Origin: Bacteroidota bacterium
Lineage (GTDB): Bacteria; Bacteroidota; Bacteroidia; NS11-12g; UBA955
Assembly (NCBI GenBank): GCA_009918425.1
Contig: RGEC01000009.1
Location: 1 to 22,873 of the forward strand
DNA length: 22,873 bases
Reading direction: 5' to 3'
Under the pieces are notes generated by a model. The model ran no database searches. It was not told the origin of the DNA and was given only the letters and a program-made list of their open reading frames with translations. How positions within the stretch are numbered: the stretch's first letter is position 1; each line of letters begins with the position of its first letter. Both the position numbers and the translations under genes were made by a program. Shown piece by piece: positions 1 to 7,247 of this stretch.

Positions 1-912
1 TTTGGGTTGCATCCAGGCAAAATGCTCAGCAACACCGTCGGCGGCCATATCCGGGTCAATGTCTCCCGCCAGAATAATGGCCATGTTGTTGGGTACATAA
101 TAGGCATTGAAGTAATCGCGGATGGCTTTCAGGCTGGGGTTTTTTAGATGCTCTACCGTGCCTATGGTGGTTTGAAGGCCATAATTGTGCTTTTTGAACA
201 GCTCTGCCATCAGTTTTTCGTCAACCTTATCACCATCACGGTCCAAGCTGATATTTTTTTCTTCGTATACCGCTTCAAGCTCGGTATGAAATAATCTGAG
301 TATGGGATTGCGGTAACGCTCTGATTCCAGCTCCAGCCATTTGTGATACATATTGGTCGGAATATCATTAATGTAAACCGTCATCTCATTGCTTGTGAAT
401 GCATTGGTTCCTTCTGCCCCCATCGCCTGACACATTTTATCAAACTCGTTGGCAATACTCCATTTTGCCGCCAACCGGCTTACGCTGTCAATATTCTTGT
501 ATATGGCTTTTCTGGCACTTTCATCACGGGTTTGATTATATTGATCATATAGTGCGTCAATCCGGTCCAGAAGGGGTTTCTCTTTGCTCCAGTCAAGGGT
601 TCCATAGCGGTCGGTTCCCTTGAAAAGCATATGCTCCAGATAATGCGCCAGTCCGGTGTTGTTGGCTGGATCGTTTTTACTGCCTGTGCGAACCGCTACC
701 ATTGTTTGAATGCGGGGTGTACGCGGATTTTTGCTGGTGATAAGGGTCAGGCCGTTTTTAAAGGTATAAATCCTCACGTTCAAAGGATCTCCCTCAAATT
801 TTCTTACCGTCCATTTGTCGGTTTTTTCCTCGCTGTAGGTGGAAACACGATCCTGAGCAAACAGAACATATGAAGCCAGAAACAGTAAACTGAGTGAAAA
901 GAGTTTTTTCAT
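1..912 (-). CDS. M16 family zinc metallopeptidase, N-terminal part (cut by window edge)
   Basis: Secreted or periplasmic insulinase-like protease. The frame opens with ATG at 912 and a signal peptide (MKKLFSLSLLFLASYVLFAQ, cleavage after Gln20) and stays open for 304 codons to the left edge, so the C-terminal part is missing. The inverted zinc motif HYLEH is at residues 90-94 (His90, Glu93, His94), followed by MLFKGT, which is typical of M16. The third zinc ligand is probably one of the glutamates in AVYEEKN, around residue 217. Roughly 120 residues separate HxxEH and this Glu, longer than in mitochondrial processing peptidase; to my knowledge such insertions occur in bacterial M16 proteins. 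Transcribed divergently from the DUF3089 gene. No good TAnnTTTG box is seen upstream. The family assignment is firm; the substrate is unknown. Confidence 0.93.
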   Translation of the reverse strand, partial: MKKLFSLSLLFLASYVLFAQDRVSTYSEEKTDKWTVRKFEGDPLNVRIYTFKNGLTLITSKNPRTPRIQTMVAVRTGSKNDPANNTGLAHYLEHMLFKGTDRYGTLDWSKEKPLLDRIDALYDQYNQTRDESARKAIYKNIDSVSRLAAKWSIANEFDKMCQAMGAEGTNAFTSNEMTVYINDIPTNMYHKWLELESERYRNPILRLFHTELEAVYEEKNISLDRDGDKVDEKLMAELFKKHNYGLQTTIGTVEHLKNPSLKAIRDYFNAYYVPNNMAIILAGDIDPDMAADGVAEHFAWMQPK

Positions 913-994
913 ATCGGCGAATTTACCCCAAATAAGGCAAAAGCCCTGCCATGATTACATTCCTTCGATAAAATGATATTGTACAACGACCATT

Positions 995-1026
995 TTTGCG
1001 TGTTTATGAAGGTTTTAATACCTTTG
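995..1026 (+). promoter_or_regulatory. Bacteroidota promoter (-33 TTTG / -7 TACCTTTG) for the DUF3089 gene
   Basis: TTTG at 995-998, a 20-base spacer, then TACCTTTG at 1019-1026, a full match to the Bacteroidetes consensus TTTG-N19-21-TAnnTTTG. The ATG at 1034 follows after only 7 bases, so the 5' untranslated leader must be very short. This is the best two-part promoter in the window. Inferred from sequence only. Confidence 0.75.
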
Positions 1027-1033
1027 AACTACA

Positions 1034-2125
1034 ATGAAAACCACAATTAGGGCTTTACTTTTTTTAATCCCGTATTTGTTGGTCTTCCCTGAAGCGTCGT
1101 TTGCCCAAGGTGGTAAAGTCCGCAAGCAGATTCGAAAGGGCATCGTGATTGAAAACGGGTTCAGCGCCTATCCGTCGCCACCGGCCCCGGAGTATTCATT
1201 GATGGATAACTGGGCCGCCCATCCTGATAAAAAAGATCCCTCGGATGAAGTTCCCAAAAGTCTGGTGAACCCAAAAAATTTGCCGGCTGCGGATGTTTTT
1301 TTTATCCATCCCACATCCTTTACCGGCAACAGCGGAGATTCATTTCGCTGGAATGCCGATGTGAGGAACGTCAAAATCAACGGCGAGACCGACAAAGGTG
1401 CAATCCGTTTTCAGGCCAGTATTTTTAATGCGCATTTTCGCGTGTTTGCCCCACGATACCGCCAGGCACACTATTTCAGTTTTTTAACCCATAATTTATC
1501 TGATAAGAAAAAAGCACTGGACCTTGCCTACAGCGATGTCCGGAAAGCGTTTTTATATTACCTCGAACACCACCGAAATGGCAGGCCGTTTGTGATTGCG
1601 GCACACAGCCAGGGCACCATACACGCCCACAGAATTTTACGCGAATTTGTAGAGGGCAAACCCCTTCAACAGGATTTGGTGTGTGCGTATTTGCCCGGCA
1701 TGCCGGTTCCGGCAGATTCATTTACACTGCTTATTCCTTGCAAAGACAGCTCAGATTTTGGCTGCTGGACCAGCTGGCGTACCTGGCGCTATGGCTATGA
1801 ACCCACAAAGTTTACCGCTGTTTGCCATAACCCCGTTTCCTGGACAACCGACACCATTCAGGTAGAAAAATCAAAACACAAAGGAGCCGTACTCCGCGAC
1901 TTCAAAAAAACCAGACCTCATCTTTGCGATGCCAAGGTTCACAATGGCATTCTATGGGTGCATCGGCCCCACTTTCCGGGTAGCCGGCTTATCAAAAACC
2001 CCAACTATCACATTGGCGATTATAACCTGTTTTACCTCGACGTGCGTGAAAATGCCGGACTTAGGCTGGAATCATTCCTGAATAAAAACACTGTACAAAA
2101 AACCACAAACAGCGCACCCAAATAA
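1034..2125 (+). CDS. DUF3089 alpha/beta-hydrolase family protein, secreted
   Basis: A 363-residue protein with a signal peptide ending near ASFAQ (residue 25). The core matches DUF3089: DVFFIHPTSF near residue 88, a nucleophile elbow AHSQGT with Ser192, and HIGDYNLFY near the C-terminus, whose His326 is the likely catalytic histidine. An esterase or lipase-like hydrolase in the periplasm or outside the cell is plausible; the substrate is unknown. It has its own promoter directly upstream and runs in the same direction as folK, 21 bases downstream. The start is supported by the -7 box 7 bases upstream and by the signal peptide. Confidence 0.88.
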   Translation: MKTTIRALLFLIPYLLVFPEASFAQGGKVRKQIRKGIVIENGFSAYPSPPAPEYSLMDNWAAHPDKKDPSDEVPKSLVNPKNLPAADVFFIHPTSFTGNSGDSFRWNADVRNVKINGETDKGAIRFQASIFNAHFRVFAPRYRQAHYFSFLTHNLSDKKKALDLAYSDVRKAFLYYLEHHRNGRPFVIAAHSQGTIHAHRILREFVEGKPLQQDLVCAYLPGMPVPADSFTLLIPCKDSSDFGCWTSWRTWRYGYEPTKFTAVCHNPVSWTTDTIQVEKSKHKGAVLRDFKKTRPHLCDAKVHNGILWVHRPHFPGSRLIKNPNYHIGDYNLFYLDVRENAGLRLESFLNKNTVQKTTNSAPK

Positions 2126-2134
2126 ACGAGTCAC

Positions 2135-2142
2135 TACTTTTG
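2135..2142 (+). promoter_or_regulatory. -7 box TACTTTTG immediately before folK
   Basis: Full match to TAnnTTTG, ending 4 bases before the GTG start at 2147. No clear -33 TTG lies 17-23 bases upstream. With a transcription start a few bases after the box, the mRNA would begin at or next to the start codon. The box lies in the 21-base gap after the DUF3089 stop, so folK could be transcribed separately. Confidence 0.6.
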
Positions 2143-2146
2143 CAGT

Positions 2147-2608
2147 GTGCATACAGTCTACATCTCCTCAGGCTCCAATCTGGGAAACCGCGAAGGTTTT
2201 TTGTCAAAAGCTGAAGAAGAAATTGCTGTGCGTGCAGGCCACATAGAGGCGGCCAGCCAAATTATAGAAACAACGCCGTGGGGAAACACCAATCAACCAC
2301 GTTTTTTAAACCGTGTTTTGCGTGTTAAAACCCAATTGTCACCCCTTTTTTTGATAGAATGCCTGCTTGATATTGAAAAACGTATGGGACGCAACCGTCA
2401 AGAAAAATGGGGTCCACGCATTATAGATCTGGATATACTTTTTTTTGATGACCAGATTATCAACGACCCCGGACTGTGTGTGCCTCATCCGTATTTACAT
2501 GAACGGGAATTTGTGCTGAAACCTATGGTTGAACTGGCCCCGGGTTTTATGCACCCTGTTTTGAAAAAAACCATGTCTGAACTGTTACAGGAATTGCGCC
2601 ATGCCTGA
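2147..2608 (+). CDS. folK: 2-amino-4-hydroxy-6-hydroxymethyldihydropteridine pyrophosphokinase (HPPK)
   Basis: Transfers pyrophosphate from ATP to 6-hydroxymethyl-7,8-dihydropterin in folate synthesis. At 153 residues it has the usual single-domain HPPK length. The N-terminus YISSGSNLGNRE matches the family's glycine/asparagine opening, and WGPRIIDLDILFFDD (residues 88-102) carries the two Mg-binding aspartates (Asp94, Asp96); PHPYLHEREFVLKP follows. The start is GTG, chosen because the family's N-terminal strand begins directly after it and no ATG lies upstream in frame near the box. Its last 8 bases overlap the next gene (ATGCCTGA), suggesting translational coupling. Confidence 0.95.
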   Translation: MHTVYISSGSNLGNREGFLSKAEEEIAVRAGHIEAASQIIETTPWGNTNQPRFLNRVLRVKTQLSPLFLIECLLDIEKRMGRNRQEKWGPRIIDLDILFFDDQIINDPGLCVPHPYLHEREFVLKPMVELAPGFMHPVLKKTMSELLQELRHA

Positions 2609-3164
2609 AAACCTGCCCCCTTACCTATTTCCTTCGGTGACATGGTTTTTAAGCGGATTAAAAAACGGAGAATGTCGTGTGGCAGCAGGAGGAAATTTTG
2701 AAAAACAAACTTCACGTACCCGGTATGGTATTGCAGGTCCCAATAATACTCAAATACTCTCTGTTCCTGTTGTGCATGGCGGCTCCAGGTTGCTTGAAGA
2801 AACGCTTATCAGCACCCAAAATCCTTGGGTTAAGGAACACGTTCGTGCCATAACAACAGCCTATGGCAATGCCCCGTTTTTTGAGTTTTACGATTACCGT
2901 GTTTTGCCACTGCTAAACACAGAAACTACATCACTCAGGTCGCTTATTGTCAATTCCATCGAATGCCTTCACCGACAATTGCAGTGCCCTGTTCCGTTGG
3001 TTTTTGTGGATGAATGGCATTTCCAAGAACCGGAAACAACACCACCCGCCTATTCACAGGTTTTCGAAGACCGGCATGGTTTCCGTGCAGATGTAAGTGC
3101 GCTGGATTTGCTGTTCAATCTGGGTCCTGAGGCGGCAGACTATTGGAATGATTTTCTAAAATAA
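2601..3164 (+). CDS. WbqC-like family protein
   Basis: A 187-residue protein with the WbqC pattern: an N-terminal YLFPSVTWF segment, a basic QTSRTRYGI stretch, VPVVHGGSR, an aromatic AYGNAPFFEFYD segment near residue 90, then SLRSLIVNSIECLHRQL and a C-terminal SALDLLFNLGPEAADY. The family was named from an O-antigen locus; its biochemical role is not established, so none is assigned. The ATG overlaps the folK stop by 8 bases. The 3' end overlaps the convergent membrane-protein gene by 50 bases (3115-3164). Confidence 0.87.
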   Translation: MPENLPPYLFPSVTWFLSGLKNGECRVAAGGNFEKQTSRTRYGIAGPNNTQILSVPVVHGGSRLLEETLISTQNPWVKEHVRAITTAYGNAPFFEFYDYRVLPLLNTETTSLRSLIVNSIECLHRQLQCPVPLVFVDEWHFQEPETTPPAYSQVFEDRHGFRADVSALDLLFNLGPEAADYWNDFLK

Positions 3165-4398
3165 CATTACCCTGTTTGCGATAGGGTTTGCCATAATCTC
3201 CGCGCAAGATATCAGACCTGTGTATAAAGAACAGAAAGAGTACTGTAAAAATTAGTTGAAGTGTTACTGTAAACTGTTTCCCGTATTTAAATGACCTGGT
3301 TACTATTATTGTAAAAACTATTGAGGCCACAGGCAATGCACCAATCATGTAGTGGGATCGAACAGGAATCCCTGAAAGGGTGATGAGTATGCCGGGTATA
3401 ATCACAAAGGCAAACAACAAAAAACCTATGGGTTGCGAAGGTTTTAGATCTGAAAACCCTGTTTTGATGGATTTAAAAATCCCAAGCATGAACAACCCTG
3501 ATATCCCGTTTGCGAGCAGCAGGGGTAAATATATTCCGGAAGGAAACGCCATAAAGGTTTTCCATTCGCCTGCGGCAAAATAGTGCATATTGAAACCCGG
3601 GGTATCTGTAAGCAGGCGCAACCAAAATTCCAGTTTCAGAATATTGCTAAAATGCGATATGCCACCCCCGCCGTTAAGCACTGCCATCACCCAGGGAATA
3701 CCAGGCAAAGAAGCAGGAATGACTCCCATAAAAATCCAAAGCCATTGCTTTCGGCCAACTTGTTTGAAAATGAACATGGTCAGCAAAAACCCGGCAGCAT
3801 AGAAAAAACCGCTCAGGTGCAACTGACCTGCAAATGCGCAAAAAATACCTGTAATCACAAGTGCATACCATTTGTTTCGGTACAGATAGCCCCACCACAT
3901 TAATGCAATAAAAACAGGCATTAAATCCTGCGCCCATATTTTCCGGGAAAACAATACCGGCATTAGGGAAACCGCATAAGTTGCGAGTCCCCATAATATT
4001 TTAGTTTTTACAGGTTCCTCATAACGAAGCGCACAAAACAACATCAGCGCGAGTGCAAAAACATTGAGCCATTGTACACCCATAGCCATGAATAAAGGTG
4101 TGGGGTTTATTCCGTAAAGCAAAGCGAACGGCCAAATGCTGAATCCTGCATTGGGCAAGCCCGCTCCGGATGGCATGCCTAATATTGGCAGACCGTTTTT
4201 CCAGGCATCACCGGCCAGACGAAACATTTCCTGTTCATCAAATTTCCATTCCATATCTGCAGTCCAGATACAGCGAAGCAAAGCCCCGATGAGGAGTATA
4301 GCTAGGGGAAATCTGTACGGCTTCAACAACTGCGATATTAGCTTTGATTGGGATAAAAAGCCAAACCCATCGAAAAAATAGAGATACACATGTGCCAC
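3115..4398 (-). CDS. Polytopic membrane glycosyltransferase-like protein (ArnT/PMT-type fold)
   Basis: About 430 residues with around ten hydrophobic helices. The first helix (FPLAILLIGALLRCIW) is followed by DMEWKFDEQEMF, resembling the acidic first periplasmic loop of PMT/ArnT-type lipid-linked glycosyltransferases; this is a fold-level guess and the donor and acceptor are unknown. The start is uncertain: coordinates use GTG at 4398. An ATG at 4437 would overlap the coaX start codon and sit upstream of the coaX promoter; TTG at 4329 or 4326 would place the first helix near the N-terminus as is usual for the family. It is divergent from coaX and overlaps the convergent WbqC-family gene by 50 bases. 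Confidence 0.75.
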   Translation of the reverse strand: MAHVYLYFFDGFGFLSQSKLISQLLKPYRFPLAILLIGALLRCIWTADMEWKFDEQEMFRLAGDAWKNGLPILGMPSGAGLPNAGFSIWPFALLYGINPTPLFMAMGVQWLNVFALALMLFCALRYEEPVKTKILWGLATYAVSLMPVLFSRKIWAQDLMPVFIALMWWGYLYRNKWYALVITGIFCAFAGQLHLSGFFYAAGFLLTMFIFKQVGRKQWLWIFMGVIPASLPGIPWVMAVLNGGGGISHFSNILKLEFWLRLLTDTPGFNMHYFAAGEWKTFMAFPSGIYLPLLLANGISGLFMLGIFKSIKTGFSDLKPSQPIGFLLFAFVIIPGILITLSGIPVRSHYMIGALPVASIVFTIIVTRSFKYGKQFTVTLQLIFTVLFLFFIHRSDILRGDYGKPYRKQGNVILENHSNSLPPQDPD

Positions 4399-4403
4399 AA
4401 GCG

Positions 4404-4411
4404 TAACTTTG
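4404..4411 (+). promoter_or_regulatory. -7 box TAACTTTG before coaX
   Basis: Full match to TAnnTTTG, 24 bases before the ATG at 4436. It argues for the downstream ATG rather than the upstream in-frame TTG at 4409, which falls within the box itself. No clear -33 element was found. Confidence 0.55.
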
Positions 4412-4435
4412 ACAGCAATAAACCGATTTGCCCGC

Positions 4436-5125
4436 ATGTACCTGACCCTGGATATAGGCAATACAAAAACCAAATTCGCCCGTTTTTCGGAGGAAGGAAC
4501 TTTGCTGGAATCCGGTTTTGCGGACATTTTTCCGGAAACCACCGGCTGTAAGGCTGTGGGTCTTGCCAACGTTACAAACACCAACCCGGATTTTTCTTCG
4601 TTAAATTGCCCTGTTATGTCCATCGGCCACAAGGTAAAACTCCCGTTTGCCCTGGCTTATCAAACCCCGGAAACACTGGGTGCAGATCGGCTGGCAGGGG
4701 TGGCGGGTGCTGCCTTTTTATTTCCCGAAACAGACCTGCTGGTAGTGGATGCCGGCACTTGCCTAAAATTTGAACTTCTGAAAAACAACACCTACCTGGG
4801 CGGCAGTATTTCTCCGGGTTTGAAGATGCGCTACAGGGCATTAAACACATTCACACAGCGCTTACCGGAATTAGAACACCGCAATTTTGAAGATCTGCTG
4901 GGTGACACCACCGAAACTGCCATTCTGAGCGGCGTTCAGGCTGGCTTTATACAGGAAGTTACCGGAAGAATCACATCCTTTTTGCAGGAAACCTCCTCAC
5001 TCTGCGTTGTTCTGACCGGAGGTAATGCCCCGTTTTTGGCGGAACGCCTCAAAACAAAGATATTTGCAGAACCTTTACTGGTTCATTACGGATTATATCA
5101 CACCCTGCGTTTGAATGGATATTAA
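4436..5125 (+). CDS. coaX: Type III pantothenate kinase
   Basis: Phosphorylates pantothenate, the first step of coenzyme A synthesis. The 229-residue product opens with LTLDIGNTKTKFARF (Asp6, phosphate-binding loop), then TPETLGADRLAG (residues 78-88) and LLVVDAGTCLKFELL (Asp105), followed by GGSISPGLKMRYRAL and a C-terminal VVLTGGNAPFL. These are the diagnostic CoaX blocks; it is somewhat shorter than the 250-260 residues of many homologues. The start at 4436 puts the first strand at the N-terminus and leaves a 24-base leader after the -7 box. It overlaps the next gene by 11 bases. The last CoA enzyme, coaE, lies 10.5 kb away in the same window. Confidence 0.94.
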   Translation: MYLTLDIGNTKTKFARFSEEGTLLESGFADIFPETTGCKAVGLANVTNTNPDFSSLNCPVMSIGHKVKLPFALAYQTPETLGADRLAGVAGAAFLFPETDLLVVDAGTCLKFELLKNNTYLGGSISPGLKMRYRALNTFTQRLPELEHRNFEDLLGDTTETAILSGVQAGFIQEVTGRITSFLQETSSLCVVLTGGNAPFLAERLKTKIFAEPLLVHYGLYHTLRLNGY

Positions 5126-6494
5126 GAAAACCCTTTGCATATTATCTCTGTGGGGTACGACTGCCCTTAAAGCACAGACCGCGGGCCAGAACTACACCTT
5201 GTCGCCTTACAGTAATTATGGATTGGGCGAGCTGATACAGCCGAATTTTCTACAGGCAGGTGCCGCAAGCCAAACATTCAGCGGTGCCTATAGTTATAGT
5301 CTATTAAACCCGGCTACCCTGGGCAATTTGCGCTACGCCACTATGGATTTTGGAATGAATGGACGGTTTGGAACCATACGCTCCGGAAATGAAACACAGT
5401 CGTTTAACGGCGGCTCTTTCAGCTACCTGAGCATGGCTTTTAACAACTACAAAACCGAAAAACACAAAGTTTTCGAGGAAGCGACCAATGGCAAAGTTGT
5501 AAAAAAATACAAATCCACACCCTTTGCCTGGAACTCGGCTTTTGCCTTGTATCCCTCTACCAGCATGGGATACAATTACAATTATGAGAGTGCTACTCCG
5601 TTTCGTAACAGAACTGCACATGTGGGTAGCGGCGGCATCAACGTGCTAGAACTTGCCCAGGCTGTAAAGCTTGGGAAACATATACAGCTGGGTTATTCGG
5701 GCGGGTATATGTTTGGGCAGCTGAAAGACAACGCAGTGTTTAGCTTCCCCGATACTGTTGGTTTTCAGTTTGTGGAAGACGAAAGGGTGGTCGATGTTAA
5801 AGGTTTTCAGCACCGTGCCGGTCTTTTGCTGTCATTGGAAAAAGACAGTACAGCACACCATCTTGGTTTAAGCTATGGTTTTCATTCCGGCATGCGCGCC
5901 AATTTAAGCCGCATGGCACAAACCTTAGAACTTCTCAGCGGAGGTGGAGTCAATCGGCTGCTGGTGGTAGATACAGTTCTTAACGAACAATCGGGCAACA
6001 AATCGTTTACCATGCCTGCTTCCTTTGGTGTTGGGTATCAGTTTAGGTTCCGCAGGGCTCTTAGTGTGTCTATGGATTACCGCAAATCACTGTGGGGAAA
6101 TTACTCGGCGTTTTTCAACCCGGGCGGCAATCTGGCCAATCGCAGCGATTATGGATTAACGTTTATCCTGAACCCTATGGATGAAAAAGCCCCGGGTAAA
6201 AAACGCATGAAACCCCCCGTACGCCTGGGTGTGGCTATGGCAGAAACCCAGAATGTGCTTACCGCTGCAGGAAGCCCGTATACTATTACCGAGCAGCGTG
6301 CTTTTGTGGGATTTGGAATTCCTTTATCCCGACGCTATTATGACAACCGAACCTTGCGCAGCATCGTGCACCTTCAGGCTGAATACCTGACACGCGGCAA
6401 AAACACCGGCGGACTGGCAAGGGAAGACTACCTGCTGTTTTCTTTAAGCATGAACCTGGGCGACATCTGGTTTCAGCGCCGTAAATTTGACTGA
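5115..6494 (+). CDS. Outer-membrane beta-barrel protein (PorV/FadL-like), function unknown
   Basis: A 459-residue protein with signal peptide MDIKKTLCILSLWGTTALKAQ. The mature part starts with YTLSPYSNYGLGEL and has alternating aromatic and polar strands throughout (for example YSYSLLNPATLGN, LGLSYGFHSG, FGVGYQFRFRRALSVSMDYR), ending in an aromatic/Phe-rich strand (MNLGDIWFQRRKF). This suggests an outer-membrane barrel of the FadL/PorV type; no ligand can be named. It is inside the coaX-lptC operon: its ATG overlaps the coaX stop by 11 bases and its TGA shares one base with the lptC ATG. Being beside lptC hints at an envelope role; that is inference. Confidence 0.8.
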   Translation: MDIKKTLCILSLWGTTALKAQTAGQNYTLSPYSNYGLGELIQPNFLQAGAASQTFSGAYSYSLLNPATLGNLRYATMDFGMNGRFGTIRSGNETQSFNGGSFSYLSMAFNNYKTEKHKVFEEATNGKVVKKYKSTPFAWNSAFALYPSTSMGYNYNYESATPFRNRTAHVGSGGINVLELAQAVKLGKHIQLGYSGGYMFGQLKDNAVFSFPDTVGFQFVEDERVVDVKGFQHRAGLLLSLEKDSTAHHLGLSYGFHSGMRANLSRMAQTLELLSGGGVNRLLVVDTVLNEQSGNKSFTMPASFGVGYQFRFRRALSVSMDYRKSLWGNYSAFFNPGGNLANRSDYGLTFILNPMDEKAPGKKRMKPPVRLGVAMAETQNVLTAAGSPYTITEQRAFVGFGIPLSRRYYDNRTLRSIVHLQAEYLTRGKNTGGLAREDYLLFSLSMNLGDIWFQRRKFD

Positions 6495-7090
6495 TGCGCC
6501 CATTGCTGCTCATATTGCTGCCCTTAGTTTGGGTTGCCTGTTCCGAAAAACCCGGCGGCAGCTACCGCAGTAAAAAAACCGACAGTATTGCCACACGGGA
6601 AACCGCAGAGAATGTTACTGTCGAATACACCGACTCGGGTATACTGAAAGCGGTGATTGAAAGTCCTGTGATGATTGGGGTTAAGAACGTTCGCAACCCC
6701 TATATTGAAATGCCCAAAGGCATACGCGCTGATTTTCTGGATGCAAATGGAAAAATAGAAAGTTACCTGCTCAGTGAATATGGAATAAGCTACACAGACA
6801 AAAAACGGGTAATTGTGCGCAGAAACGTACGTGTTTTGAATGTAAAATGCGAAAAACTGGAAACCGAAGAGCTGGTGTGGGATCAGCAAAAAGGCAGAAT
6901 TTATACCGATAAGTTTGTTAAAATTACCACTCCGGAACAGATTATTACGGGAGAAGGTATGGAAAGCGACCAGACCTTTTCCGACTGGGAAATCATGAAT
7001 GTAAGTGGAACCATAAACCGAAAAAAGAATGATACGCTACCATGTGATGAGCCTTTTGTGCCTCGCCGCAGCCGCACTCGCCGCCATTGA
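6494..7090 (+). CDS. lptC: LPS export ABC transporter periplasmic protein LptC (lipoprotein form)
   Basis: LptC links the inner-membrane LptB2FG complex to the LptA bridge in lipopolysaccharide export. Here it has a lipoprotein signal with lipobox WVAC (Cys16), common in Bacteroidota, rather than the single anchor helix of E. coli. The repeating OstA-like beta-jellyroll is visible as YLLSEYGISYTDKKRVIVRRNV, KCEKLETEELVWDQQKGRIYTDKFVKI and ITGEGMESDQTFSDWEI. After SGTINRK the C-terminal 25 residues are Arg-rich and overlap the next gene, so are probably not conserved. TGATG overlap with the upstream gene indicates coupling. Total 198 residues. Confidence 0.88.
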   Translation: MRPLLLILLPLVWVACSEKPGGSYRSKKTDSIATRETAENVTVEYTDSGILKAVIESPVMIGVKNVRNPYIEMPKGIRADFLDANGKIESYLLSEYGISYTDKKRVIVRRNVRVLNVKCEKLETEELVWDQQKGRIYTDKFVKITTPEQIITGEGMESDQTFSDWEIMNVSGTINRKKNDTLPCDEPFVPRRSRTRRH

Positions 7091-7247
7091 GGCCCTCGCA
7101 GGTTTTACGAAGGACGCTGCTGAAAAGAAAATGGTTTGGTATACCAACACTCCTGCCTGGGTAATGACAGGTTTGTTTATTGGTTGTGTCTTCATGTATT
7201 TTCGTTTGCGGCGTAAACGAAAAGAACATGTATTGGGTAAAAAATAA
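7029..7247 (+). CDS. Small two-helix membrane protein, 72 residues
   Basis: The sequence has two hydrophobic segments, about residues 7-25 (MSLLCLAAAALAAIEALAGF) and 43-59 (PAWVMTGLFIGCVFMYF), then a basic tail (RLRRKRKEH). Such a pattern predicts two transmembrane helices with a cytoplasmic C-terminus. It overlaps the 3' end of lptC by 62 bases in another frame. The start could be ATG 7029 or ATG 7047, which begins directly at the first helix. No function is recognised. It is counted as a gene because its hydrophobic pattern is coherent and it fills the interval to the convergent TPR gene, whose stop codon abuts its own. Confidence 0.6.
   Translation: MIRYHVMSLLCLAAAALAAIEALAGFTKDAAEKKMVWYTNTPAWVMTGLFIGCVFMYFRLRRKRKEHVLGKK

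Noticed and set aside
913..960. A -7 box for the M16 protease gene
   Set aside because: The best candidate (CTTATTTG on the minus strand) matches only six of eight bases and lacks the TA pair, so it is not listed.
5304..5621. A 105-codon minus-strand frame inside the outer-membrane protein gene
   Set aside because: No family resemblance. The plus frame has a signal peptide, beta-strand pattern and operon coupling on both sides.
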